14,327 nucleotides of DNA from JALHVH01 sp964544265 (GTDB taxonomy: Bacteria > Acidobacteriota > Aminicenantia > Aminicenantales > Saccharicenantaceae): assembly GCA_964544265.1 (NCBI GenBank), contig CAZJBD010000054.1:1-14327 (forward strand). The letters run 5' to 3'. Position 1 is the first letter of the stretch. Each line of letters opens with the position of its first letter. Shown piece by piece: positions 1-7,749 of this stretch. Under the pieces are notes generated by a model that saw only the letters and a program-made list of their open reading frames with translations, searched no databases and was not told the DNA's origin. The position numbers and the translations under genes were made by a program.

Positions 1-1
1 G

Positions 2-2368
2 GTCAAGGCCAGCGGTTATCAGGCAGAATTCGGCGGCTCGCTCGGGGGCGTTATTCATGTTGTCACGCGCCAGGGCGGAAATGCGTTCCATGGCGATGTC
101 GTCGCTTATTACAGCGGTTCCGGGCTGAACGGAAAAGAGAGAGACACCCTTCGCTGGGCCCTCTATGACCCTATCGCTTACGAGTACGTCAACTATCAGG
201 ACCTCTATGGAAAAGACAAGGTGGATCGCCTCGAGGCCGGGTTCAACCTTGGCGGATACGTTATTAAAGACAGGCTGTGGTTCTATGGCTCGTTCCTCCC
301 CGTATATTTGACCTCCAAGAGACACGTCAAGTTCGAACCCTCGCTCATCGAGGGGAATTACACCCGGCGGGACTACTTCTGGAATTTCCAGGCAAAATTG
401 ACTTCCCAGCCTTTCAAGTTTGTGCGGCTGGGGGCAAGCTTTGTGAGCAATCTTAATAATTATAAGGGGGGCCTCCCACCCCAGGACGGCACGGGCGACC
501 CCACGGCCCCCTGGAGTGATTACGGCTATCGTTATCCCTACTGGACGGCGGCTGCTTACGCCGACTTCACCTTCGGCAACAATCTCCTTTTCAGCGTTAG
601 GGGCGGATCCTTCTACAACAACACGACCGACCAGCTTGTTCGGCCCACGGAGCCCCGCTATAATCATAGTGGGCTGGGCAACTCGATTTTCCCGAATATT
701 CCCTCTGAATATATTAGGCCCCTGCGCTGGTCGAATATGCCCTCGTACGCGCTCAACGTCACGGAAAAAAAGGTGGCGCAGAGGTCCTATGTCGGCGGCG
801 ACCTGACGTATTATCTGAACTTTGCCGGAGAGCATGCCTGGAAATTCGGAGCTCAATGGGTGCGGACGGCCGAGGATTGGAAGGACGGCCTTAAGTACCC
901 GGATTATCCGGCTATCAGCTTAGCTTGGGGCCGGCCGTTCATCTTCCTTGGACAAAACTACGGCCGGGGAACCTATGGCTACTATCAAGTGTCTGGGAAC
1001 GAAGCCACCGGGCCCACGGGAGCTTTCTTCAAGGTCCATGCCGACCGCTGGGCGCTCTACTTACAGGACAGTTGGACGATCAAGGGCCGCCTCACCCTGA
1101 ATCTCGGCCTTCGGACAGAGAGCGAATATATCCCGAGCTACACCAACGATCCGGCCCTCAAGGGGATAAAACCGATCGAGTTCAAATTCGGGGACAAGCT
1201 GGCGCCCCGCCTGGGATTTGTCTATGACGTCTTCGGGGACGCGAACCTCAAGATTTTCGGGAGTTATGGACTCTATTACGATGTCATGAAACTCTATTCG
1301 GCAGCCCCCCTCTTCGGGGGGATAAAGTCGCAGACCGCCTTTTACAAGCTGGACACCTACGAGTGGGACAAGATCGGAAAAAACGGCTATTATCCGGGCA
1401 CGCTGATGAAGACCGTCAATTGGCTGCCCGTCTCACTCGATATTGTTGACTCGAACTTGAAGCCGATGAGCCAGCAGGAGATCTCCTTCGGCGTTGAGAA
1501 AAAGCTCAGGGAAAACCTTTCTGCGACCGTGCGGTTAGTTCAGAAGCACCTTCGTTACGCCATCGAGGACGTGGGAGTCATCTCCGGAGGGGATGTCACT
1601 TACTACACCACGAACCCCGGCTACGGATATTCGCTGACGACCGACCAGGGCGGAAGATTCGACGCCAAGTATCCGGCATGCCCCAAGGCGAAACGCGAAT
1701 ACTGGGGCCTCAATTTCAGCTTGGACAAGAGATTGTCAGACCGCTGGCTGGGCGGGTTTTCTTACACCTGGAGCCGGCTCACGGGAAACTATTCCGGCCT
1801 GGCCAGCTCCGATGAAGTCACGTGGGAAGGAGCAAGGAACAGCCCGAACGTAGAGAGGAACTTTGACGTCTGGTACTATGCTTATGACAAGAATCTCAGC
1901 CCGGTTGATGGACCGCTGGCCACGGACCGGCCGCACGTCTTCAAACTCTACGGCGCTTATACGTTCCCCTTCCGCTTAACTGTCGGCGCCCTGGTCAACG
2001 CCATGAGCGGGACACCGACAACCGAATATTGGAATCTCGAGGGCCCATTTATGCCCTACAATCGGGGGAACCTGAGACGGACGCCGTTTCTTTGGTTTGC
2101 CAACCTGTATGCGGAATACAGCCTTAGACTAGGGAATGCTTCCCTCAGCTTCAATGTCAACGTCGACAACGTATTTAACATCGCGACCGCGGTCGGCTAT
2201 TACCCTTATAGCACCCGGTACACCCTGGCAGTCACGGAGGACGAGATTCTCTCGAAGAACTGGCAGCTTGAGACGACACCGGGGTATGTCCCCGCTTCCA
2301 TGTTTATGAAGCCGGCCGGGTACTACCCGCCGATCTCGGCCCGGCTCGGCGTCCGCTTGAGCTTCTAA
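2..2368 (+). CDS. TonB-dependent receptor, Oar-like, 5' end outside window
   Basis: This is an outer-membrane beta-barrel receptor for energy-dependent uptake, by family most likely of peptides, siderophores or glycans; the substrate cannot be read here. The frame is open from base 2 with no start in the window, so the signal peptide, any carboxypeptidase-like N-domain and most of the plug lie upstream. The first visible residues end a plug domain (EFGGSLGGVIHVVTRQGGN, bases 26-82), a hallmark of the Oar/CarbopepD-TonB group. The remaining roughly 760 residues alternate aromatic-rich strands and loops, with a late YAEYSLRLGNASLSFNVNVDN stretch typical of the last barrel strands. The protein ends in RLGVRLSF; a C-terminal Phe is the usual BamA recognition residue. 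The GTG at 221 lies inside the barrel and is not the start. The gene converges on the kinase gene, leaving 15 bp between stops. Confidence 0.93.
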   Translation, partial: VKASGYQAEFGGSLGGVIHVVTRQGGNAFHGDVVAYYSGSGLNGKERDTLRWALYDPIAYEYVNYQDLYGKDKVDRLEAGFNLGGYVIKDRLWFYGSFLPVYLTSKRHVKFEPSLIEGNYTRRDYFWNFQAKLTSQPFKFVRLGASFVSNLNNYKGGLPPQDGTGDPTAPWSDYGYRYPYWTAAAYADFTFGNNLLFSVRGGSFYNNTTDQLVRPTEPRYNHSGLGNSIFPNIPSEYIRPLRWSNMPSYALNVTEKKVAQRSYVGGDLTYYLNFAGEHAWKFGAQWVRTAEDWKDGLKYPDYPAISLAWGRPFIFLGQNYGRGTYGYYQVSGNEATGPTGAFFKVHADRWALYLQDSWTIKGRLTLNLGLRTESEYIPSYTNDPALKGIKPIEFKFGDKLAPRLGFVYDVFGDANLKIFGSYGLYYDVMKLYSAAPLFGGIKSQTAFYKLDTYEWDKIGKNGYYPGTLMKTVNWLPVSLDIVDSNLKPMSQQEISFGVEKKLRENLSATVRLVQKHLRYAIEDVGVISGGDVTYYTTNPGYGYSLTTDQGGRFDAKYPACPKAKREYWGLNFSLDKRLSDRWLGGFSYTWSRLTGNYSGLASSDEVTWEGARNSPNVERNFDVWYYAYDKNLSPVDGPLATDRPHVFKLYGAYTFPFRLTVGALVNAMSGTPTTEYWNLEGPFMPYNRGNLRRTPFLWFANLYAEYSLRLGNASLSFNVNVDNVFNIATAVGYYPYSTRYTLAVTEDEILSKNWQLETTPGYVPASMFMKPAGYYPPISARLGVRLSF

Positions 2369-2383
2369 GAACTTATCCCTCCA

Positions 2384-5107
2384 TCAACGGGGAAGTTTCA
2401 GCGACCAGAGGTCCCCCTTGACCTCGGCGAGCACCATGTACAACCGGCCCGGGGCCGCCACCATTTTGCAGACACCATACTGCTTCATGTCGGGAGAGAC
2501 ATGATTATGGAAAGCCGCGAAGGGCGGGCCCGACGGTTTCCCGTCGTCGGTGATGCGCTGTCCCCAGACGCAAATGAAATCGTCACGCTTCGAGCCGTAG
2601 TAGACGATCTTGCCGTCGCTTGACCAGGCGGGCGAGCCGATATAGTTGCGGTCCTCGGCAAGCTTCGTCCACGTTCCGGCGGTCGACGGCTGATCGCCTA
2701 CCTTCGCCAGGTACAGGCCCGCCGTCCCGTCGGGCCGGGCTTGCGTCGTAAAGGCTACCCATCGGTCCGAGGGCGCCAGCGCGACCTCCCATGGCCCGTC
2801 CCCGCTGCCGGTCGTGTCCAAGACCGTGCTGTGCCGGCTCCCGTCCGTGTCCAGCCGAACCAGCTGCATACCCACGTCAACGAGAACATCCCTCGTCTTA
2901 TGGAAGAATCCCCTGATTTGAAAGAACGATGTGCTTGACTGCTCCGAAGAATGCGAGTCCGGGGAAACCGTCTGAGGCGCGGCGCCATTCTCTACGACAC
3001 AGGCGGTCCACTTACCCCCGACCATATCGTAATACGCCAGCCGTGATCCGTCCGGGCTCAACCGCGGGACGACGTTCATCGTGGCGTTGGAGCAGACAAT
3101 CGATTCTTCGTGGCCGGTCGCCGTCTTACGGACCCGGATCTCCGTTCGTTGCGGGGAATAGGCCGTCCAGGCGAGAGTCGAGCCGTCGGCGGAAACGGCG
3201 ACATCCCCTTTCCCCGTCGAATCGGAGGTGACCGATTCGGGCGGTCCCGAGGCCATACCGTCACTCAATCTCAGGGGTATCGACCAGATGTTGGGTGTCG
3301 CAGACATGGTGCTGAAGACCATCCGGCCGTCAGACGAGATCGAAACTCCCCACAGCATCGCGGGCAATGAGGCGATGAGCTGCGGCGGGCCGGCCGCCGG
3401 CCGGGATCCTCCGGAAAGCGGAACCCGATACAGGCTCATAGCGGCCATCGACTTGCCCTCCGTATAATAGATATGGTCATTCCACCAGGCCATGACCACA
3501 CGGGTCGCGCGGGGATTGATGAATTGAGGCGGATTGATGCGCACGGCCGGACCTCCGGCCACGGGCGCCAGCCACCAGCCGGGGCCGGCCGGGTCGCCGG
3601 GCCGCACCCCGTCAAAGAGAATAGTTTTGCCGTCCGCCGACCACAACGGCGATGAATGCGACCCTCCTTTGCGGAAAATAACGAATTCCGGCTGGAAGGG
3701 GCGGGGAGCACCCCCGTCCGCGGGGACCATGAACATCTTGGCCCACCCGGTCGCGGAAGCGACCAAGTAGAGGATCGTCGACCCGTCGGGAGAGAACGCC
3801 GGCAGCCGTCCGCCCTCGGCGATCCGACGCTCGGCCCCGGCGAGAGCCTCAAAGATATAGAGCCCCCCGCCGTCCCGCTCGGACCAGAAGACAATCTTCG
3901 ATCCGTCCGGTGAGAAGCACGGAAACCAGTCGGGGGCGGGATGCTCGGTCCGCCGGAGGGTCTGCTGTCCGCTCAGCTGCCGCACGTAGATATCCATGTT
4001 GCCGTTCCGCTCGGACGAATAGGCGATCATTTTTCCGTCCGGCGAGATCGCCGGATTGAACGCGCCCCCCGACTCGAACGTGAGCCGCTCCGGTTGGGTC
4101 ATCACCGGCCCCGGAGCGGGCTTCAACAAGAACCAAGCTGTGACGCCCCCCGCTACCAGGACTCCCAACACGGCCAACGCGGGGACGAGCCAGGGCTTCC
4201 GGCGCGCCTGCGACGGTGCGGCGGCCATAGCAGACAGCTTGCCCGATTCGGACTCCTCTTTCATATCCTGAAGCGTGACCTTAAGGTCCGACATATTTTG
4301 CCAGCGCCGCTGCGGGTCTTTCCGCAGGCACCGCATCACGACTTGCTCTACCACCACCGGCAGACTCTGCGAAATTCCGCTCGGCGACGCCGGGTCCAGA
4401 GCGATGACCGCCGCCATCGTGGTGGCTTTCGTTTCTCCGTCGAAGGCGCGGCGCCCGGTCAGCATCTCGTAAAGAACCGACCCGAAGGAGAAGATGTCCG
4501 AACGGGCATCCACGGATTTGCCGGCAGCCTGCTCCGGCGACATGTAGGCTATGGTCCCGAGGATCATGCCCTCCTCGGTGACCGGCGCCCGGGCGAGTGT
4601 CATGGTCACTGCGAGGTCGCCGGGTTGTTCGACGTTTTCGACGAGTTTCGCCAGCCCGAAGTCGAGGATCTTGACCAGGCCGTCCGGGGTGATCATGATG
4701 TTGGACGGTTTCAAGTCGCGGTGAACGATTCCCGCCGCGTGCGCCTTCCCGAGCCCATCGGCGATCTGGATCGCGAAGTTCAGCGCCTCCTTGAGCGGAA
4801 GCCCCTTCGGGCCAATGAGTCTGTCGAGCGTCTGGCCTGCGACGTATTCCATGGCGATAAAGTGCACATCGTCCATCTGGCCTATGTCGTAGATGGTGAC
4901 GATATTCGGATGGTTTAGCGCGGAGGCCGATTTGGCTTCCTGGGTGAAACGCAGCCGCCGTCCCGCGTCGGACATTTTGTCGGCCGGCAGGATCTTCAGG
5001 GCGACGAAGCGGCCCAGGCGCTCGTCGCGCGCCTTATAAACCGCCCCCATCCCCCCTTCGCCCAACTTCTCGATAATGGAATAGTGCGCGATGGTGCGGC
5101 CGATCAT
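2384..5107 (-). CDS. Membrane Ser/Thr protein kinase with C-terminal PD40/TolB-like beta-propeller
   Basis: This is a Hanks-type (PknB-like) kinase of 907 residues. The cytoplasmic catalytic domain (about 8-280) has the Gly-rich loop GEGGMG (16-21), ATP-binding Lys in VALK (38), catalytic HRDLKPSN (129-136, Asp131), DFG (149-151) and MSPEQ (189-193), so it should be active. A basic stretch (ARRK, 301-304) precedes one hydrophobic segment at about 305-328, which should anchor the protein with the C-terminal half outside the inner membrane. That half carries about eight PD40-type blades, seen as repeated SPDG/SADG/SSDG motifs followed by Ile/Val-Tyr/Phe strands. The likely role is envelope signalling in which the propeller senses a ligand or partner; this is inferred from architecture. 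ATG 5105-5107 is chosen because AAGGA lies 10 nt upstream and no upstream in-frame start is nearby. It is apparently monocistronic, with its own promoter at 5129-5157. Confidence 0.93.
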   Translation of the reverse strand: MIGRTIAHYSIIEKLGEGGMGAVYKARDERLGRFVALKILPADKMSDAGRRLRFTQEAKSASALNHPNIVTIYDIGQMDDVHFIAMEYVAGQTLDRLIGPKGLPLKEALNFAIQIADGLGKAHAAGIVHRDLKPSNIMITPDGLVKILDFGLAKLVENVEQPGDLAVTMTLARAPVTEEGMILGTIAYMSPEQAAGKSVDARSDIFSFGSVLYEMLTGRRAFDGETKATTMAAVIALDPASPSGISQSLPVVVEQVVMRCLRKDPQRRWQNMSDLKVTLQDMKEESESGKLSAMAAAPSQARRKPWLVPALAVLGVLVAGGVTAWFLLKPAPGPVMTQPERLTFESGGAFNPAISPDGKMIAYSSERNGNMDIYVRQLSGQQTLRRTEHPAPDWFPCFSPDGSKIVFWSERDGGGLYIFEALAGAERRIAEGGRLPAFSPDGSTILYLVASATGWAKMFMVPADGGAPRPFQPEFVIFRKGGSHSSPLWSADGKTILFDGVRPGDPAGPGWWLAPVAGGPAVRINPPQFINPRATRVVMAWWNDHIYYTEGKSMAAMSLYRVPLSGGSRPAAGPPQLIASLPAMLWGVSISSDGRMVFSTMSATPNIWSIPLRLSDGMASGPPESVTSDSTGKGDVAVSADGSTLAWTAYSPQRTEIRVRKTATGHEESIVCSNATMNVVPRLSPDGSRLAYYDMVGGKWTACVVENGAAPQTVSPDSHSSEQSSTSFFQIRGFFHKTRDVLVDVGMQLVRLDTDGSRHSTVLDTTGSGDGPWEVALAPSDRWVAFTTQARPDGTAGLYLAKVGDQPSTAGTWTKLAEDRNYIGSPAWSSDGKIVYYGSKRDDFICVWGQRITDDGKPSGPPFAAFHNHVSPDMKQYGVCKMVAAPGRLYMVLAEVKGDLWSLKLPR

Positions 5108-5128
5108 TAGGTATGTATCCTTGCGTTG

Positions 5129-5157
5129 ATAGTAATTCTCCTCCTAGCGACTGTCAA
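5129..5157 (-). promoter_or_regulatory. Sigma-70-type promoter of the kinase gene
   Basis: On the minus strand a perfect -35 TTGACA (plus 5152-5157) is separated by exactly 17 bp from TACTAT (plus 5129-5134; 4 of 6 to TATAAT). The predicted start near 5122 leaves a leader of only about 15 nt, placing the AAGGA ribosome site at the very 5' end of the mRNA. A stronger GGAGGAG lies inside the spacer and would not be transcribed from this promoter. Confidence 0.6.
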
Positions 5158-5441
5158 GCACCGGAACTCCTTGAACGGATGGAAGACGGGTCATGACGGT
5201 CCGGAAGCCGTCCGCGATGCCGGATGAGTCAGATATCGCCCGGGCCTCCGCCTCTGGGATGAACCAAGCGTCAGGAGAAATACTTCGGTCTTTGGTGCCT
5301 ATACCAGAGGATGAACAGCCGACTCCCAACCCAAGAATGTCAACCTACGTTTTTTTTCGAACCATTCCTGAATGATGGAATCTTGCCCGGCATGTCGGCC
5401 ACAGTGTCAGTGCTGAAAACGAGCTTCACCCACGTTTCGAA
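5158..5441. other. Intergenic stretch, no intact gene, contains decayed coding sequence
   Basis: No convincing intact gene is present. The only recognisable content is the amidohydrolase relic listed separately (5383-5431). A minus-strand frame open from about 5350 to 5144 contains a lipobox-like LGVGCSSSG, but it has no ribosome site or good start and shows no family I recognise. A run of eight T at 5350-5357 has no adjacent stem. The region probably consists of remnants of one or more deleted genes. Confidence 0.5.
5383..5431 (-). pseudogene. Amidohydrolase relic fragment
   Basis: Read on the minus strand this encodes VKLVFSTDTVADMPGK, matching VKLVFGTDSVSDLPGK around the catalytic Asp of the intact amidohydrolase at 9112-10389 (12 of 16 residues). 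At nucleotide level 39 of 49 positions match plus 9377-9425, with no gaps, in the same orientation. Past the match the frame reaches a stop after 14 more codons, and I see no start or other conserved motifs nearby. A possible further trace of the family is a GWESA-like stretch in another frame near 5310-5330, corresponding to GWDAA in the intact protein; that part is weak. It is a small leftover of a paralogous gene rather than a functional unit. Confidence 0.7.
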
Positions 5442-5470
5442 TTGACTTCGTATTTTCGCCGTGCTATACG
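5442..5470 (+). promoter_or_regulatory. Putative sigma-70-type promoter for the S9 peptidase gene
   Basis: TTGACT (5442-5447) is followed after 17 bp by TATACG (5465-5470), giving 5 of 6 and 4 of 6 matches to the consensus. The predicted start near 5477 leaves a leader of about 220 nt before the TTG start codon at 5699. No other comparably good promoter is visible closer to the gene. Confidence 0.45.
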
Positions 5471-5698
5471 TTAAAGCACAAACAACAGGATGAGGAGAGG
5501 TATCCATTATCGACAATCTCCTTCTCTCCCTATTCTCAACCGGATCTTGGTGACATCGTCAGAGAGGATATCAAGGCTGTCGACAATGACGACATTGTTT
5601 TTGAGATCTATGATGATGTGTAACTTTCTGGAAAAGACCGGTTGAAAGAGTGGAGAGATAAAACACTTTAATAATCCCATTGGACAGGAGGGAAAAGA
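5471..5698 (+). other. Long 5' leader region of the S9 peptidase gene
   Basis: About 220 nt of low-GC sequence lie between the predicted promoter and the coding start. GGAGAG near 5494 can pair with CTCTCC near 5525-5535, but no riboswitch class or terminator is recognisable. Frames are open on both strands here: a 51-codon plus frame from ATG 5490 to 5645 with no ribosome site, and a minus frame from 5710 to 5507. I cannot support either as a gene. AGGAGG at 5686-5691, 7 nt before TTG, is the ribosome site that fixes the start of the next gene. Confidence 0.4.
5686..5691 (+). promoter_or_regulatory. Ribosome-binding site deciding a TTG start
   Basis: A perfect AGGAGG sits 7 nt before the TTG at 5699-5701. 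It supports TTG rather than the later ATG at codon 9, which would cut off the basic N-region of the signal peptide. Confidence 0.8.
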
Positions 5699-7603
5699 TT
5701 GAGAAAGCAAGTCATAGGCGTCATGGCCCTCGCATTATTTACAAGCCTGGCCGCTGGTTCAACCCAGGCCGCGGAAAAGCATGCCTTTGGCATTGAGGAT
5801 ATGACCGTTTTACGCTCTGCCCGGCCGGTGGCCATCTCTCCCGAAGGCGAATCCATTCTCTATGAAGCGTCTTATGGCGGCTCTAAGGGGCGCACCAACC
5901 GTGAGTGGCACCTGATCGCGGCCGACGGCTCGAATGAGCGCAAGTTAAGCCTCCCGGAACACTTTGTCCCTTCGGGATTCACAAAAGAGGGCTTGCTCTA
6001 CGGCACGCTTGACGTCGAGGGCAAGAGCCAACTTGCCATCGTATCGCTTGAGACAGACAAGCCCACGGTCACGATCGCCCTCAAGAACGGGATTCAATCA
6101 GTGATGATCTCGCCGGACGGTTCTCGCTTCGCGCTTCTGGCCGATCCGAGGCCCCCCGACTCCCTTGTTGATACCCGCACGGTTGTGGAAAGCGATAGGA
6201 CAAGCCTCTATGTCGTTAATCGCGATGGCTCCGACGGCAGATGGTGGTGTCCCGGTTTGACAGGTATCATAAATTTTGCTTGGTCGGCGGACAGTTTGGC
6301 AATCGCCGTGTTATCACAAACACCAAAGTTGGGTTATCACTATGTCCACTCATATATCGATGTTTGCACGGACTCAAGCGTGCGACGCGTGGCGGAGATA
6401 CCAAACGCCGTCTCCGGAATCGCCTGGACGGCGGGAGGGGACGAACTCGCCTTTATCAGCACGACGACTCAAGTCATCACTCCAGACCATGTTTGGACGG
6501 TGCCGGTTAAAGGTGGTAAGCCCGTGGACAGGACGCCTGACCTGACCGGATCGGCCAAAAGCCTGGTCGGCGATACGCGGGGCGCAGTCTGGGTTTCCGT
6601 GGCCCGCGGCGTCCAGAGGGAAGTCCATGCTTTTAAGGACGGCATCCTTACGTCTGCTTATGCTTGGCCGGAGGGCATTGTTTTGGGCACGCCCGTTTTT
6701 CCTAGAATTGCCGGCGCCCCCGAGTTGTTTGCCTTTTCTATCGGAGACCCCCTGCATGAGAGAAACGTTGCCGTGGCGAAAAAAGGTCAGCCTGTCAAGA
6801 TCACCCATGAAGGCGATGAGCAACTGGCGAATATTGCCCTCGGACCCGTACGGGTCGTCGACTGGACTGCGAAGGACGGCCCAAAGCTCCAGGGCATCGT
6901 CACCTTCCCTTGGGAATATGCAGAAGGGAAGCGTTATCCTTTTTTGGTCCTGCCGCACGGCGGTCCGGAGGGGAATGATGATCTCTATTTCGACGCTTGG
7001 GCCCGGTTTATCGCGGGCTTGGGCTATGTCGTCATGCAGCCGCAGTACCGCGGCTCAACGGGGTACGGATCTGAATTCATGAACGCGATCTATCAGCACT
7101 TCGGCGATCGTGCCTATGCAGATGTGGACAGCGCGACGGATTACGCGATCGCCCAGGGGTGGGCCGACCCGAGGCGCCTGGCGATCTTCGGCTGGAGTGC
7201 GGGGGGATTCATGACCTCCTGGACGATCACCCAGACGAACCGCTATCGTGCCGCCATAGAAGGCGCCGGAATCACGAACTGGCTCAGTTTTATCCCGACC
7301 AGCGACGTTCAACAGATTGATTATGACCAGCGCTGGCAGGAGAAAGACGTCGAACCCTTTCTCAAATTTTCCGCCGTCATGTTCGCCGACAAGGTCACGA
7401 CGCCTCTCCTCATCCTTCACGGAGCCAATGACATTCGTGTCCCCACGTTGCAAGGACTCGAGTTCTATGCTCTCCTGGCTGAGCGCGGAAAAAGAGTGCG
7501 CATGATTACCTATCCGGGTGCGCCGCATTTCCCCACCTTGTGGGAGCAGCGCCGCAATGTTTTTGAAGAAATCGCTGCCTGGCTTGCCGAGCATAACCGG
7601 TGA
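5699..7603 (+). CDS. Secreted S9 family serine peptidase (prolyl oligopeptidase / acylaminoacyl-peptidase type)
   Basis: The enzyme should cleave oligopeptides, or release acylated or dipeptide N-terminal residues, in the periplasm or outside the cell. At 634 residues it has the usual length and layout. Residues 1-24 form a Sec signal peptide (MRKQ, hydrophobic core, cleavage after TQA). A beta-propeller follows at about 30-385 with SPEG/SPDG blade motifs, then an alpha/beta-hydrolase domain at about 390-634. The catalytic triad is visible: Ser500 in GWSAGGF, Asp578 in HGANDIRVP, His610 in GAPHFP. LPHGGPEG (418-425) and QYRGSTGYG (449-457) match the conserved S9 core. The start is TTG at 5699, supported by AGGAGG 7 nt upstream and by the complete signal peptide it gives. 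With the TonB receptor and the exported amidohydrolase it suggests peptide scavenging. The exact subfamily and substrate cannot be fixed by eye. Confidence 0.93.
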   Translation: MRKQVIGVMALALFTSLAAGSTQAAEKHAFGIEDMTVLRSARPVAISPEGESILYEASYGGSKGRTNREWHLIAADGSNERKLSLPEHFVPSGFTKEGLLYGTLDVEGKSQLAIVSLETDKPTVTIALKNGIQSVMISPDGSRFALLADPRPPDSLVDTRTVVESDRTSLYVVNRDGSDGRWWCPGLTGIINFAWSADSLAIAVLSQTPKLGYHYVHSYIDVCTDSSVRRVAEIPNAVSGIAWTAGGDELAFISTTTQVITPDHVWTVPVKGGKPVDRTPDLTGSAKSLVGDTRGAVWVSVARGVQREVHAFKDGILTSAYAWPEGIVLGTPVFPRIAGAPELFAFSIGDPLHERNVAVAKKGQPVKITHEGDEQLANIALGPVRVVDWTAKDGPKLQGIVTFPWEYAEGKRYPFLVLPHGGPEGNDDLYFDAWARFIAGLGYVVMQPQYRGSTGYGSEFMNAIYQHFGDRAYADVDSATDYAIAQGWADPRRLAIFGWSAGGFMTSWTITQTNRYRAAIEGAGITNWLSFIPTSDVQQIDYDQRWQEKDVEPFLKFSAVMFADKVTTPLLILHGANDIRVPTLQGLEFYALLAERGKRVRMITYPGAPHFPTLWEQRRNVFEEIAAWLAEHNR

Positions 7604-7694
7604 GACTGGGCCGACCGGGAGGGCTCGTTCTCTGGTTCCCGGTTAAAGGTATGAAAAAATACTGCAGGCGTTATCAAGAGCTCTTATAAACCCC

Positions 7695-7702
7695 GGAGGA
7701 GG
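7695..7702 (+). promoter_or_regulatory. Strong Shine-Dalgarno upstream of a leader ORF
   Basis: GGAGGAGG lies 11 nt before the ATG at 7714 and 39 nt before the ATG of the main gene at 7742. It is therefore too far away to serve the main gene directly. The main ATG itself has no good ribosome site, only a weak GGAAA. Confidence 0.5.
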
Positions 7703-7713
7703 TTTTTCCGTAG

Positions 7714-7749
7714 ATGATAGTGACCTCAGCCGGAAAACGACATGACTGA
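7714..7749 (+). CDS. Possible 11-codon leader ORF, coupled to the downstream gene
   Basis: ATG at 7714 opens the frame MIVTSAGKRHD and stops at TGA 7747-7749, overlapping the first codons of the next gene (ATG 7742). The only strong ribosome site in the gap (GGAGGAGG, 7695-7702) sits before this short frame, not before the long gene. This fits translational coupling by re-initiation. There are no repeated regulatory codons, so classical amino-acid attenuation is not indicated. The frame could be accidental. Confidence 0.35.
   Translation: MIVTSAGKRHD

Noticed and set aside
2366..2395. AACTT...AAGTT hairpin between the convergent receptor and kinase genes as a bidirectional terminator
   Set aside because: The stem needs a bulge, has no T-tract on either strand and overlaps kinase codons, so I cannot support it.
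3941..4918. 325-codon open frame on the plus strand opposite the kinase gene
   Set aside because: It is the antisense of a clearly conserved kinase sequence in GC-rich DNA, is rich in Arg/His/Pro, and has no domain or ribosome site.
5144..5350. Minus-strand frame with lipobox-like LGVGCSSSG as a small lipoprotein gene
   Set aside because: The usable start is a TTG without a ribosome site, the preceding hydrophobic stretch is too short for a signal peptide, and the rest shows no recognisable family.
5490..5645. 51-codon plus-strand ORF in the leader of the peptidase gene
   Set aside because: No ribosome site at the right distance, run of Met/Thr/Leu codons without recognisable protein character, and no family match I recognise.
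7614..7643. ACCGGGA/TCCCGGT hairpin after the peptidase gene as an intrinsic terminator
   Set aside because: The 7-bp stem has a 16-nt loop and is followed by TAAAGG, not a T-tract.
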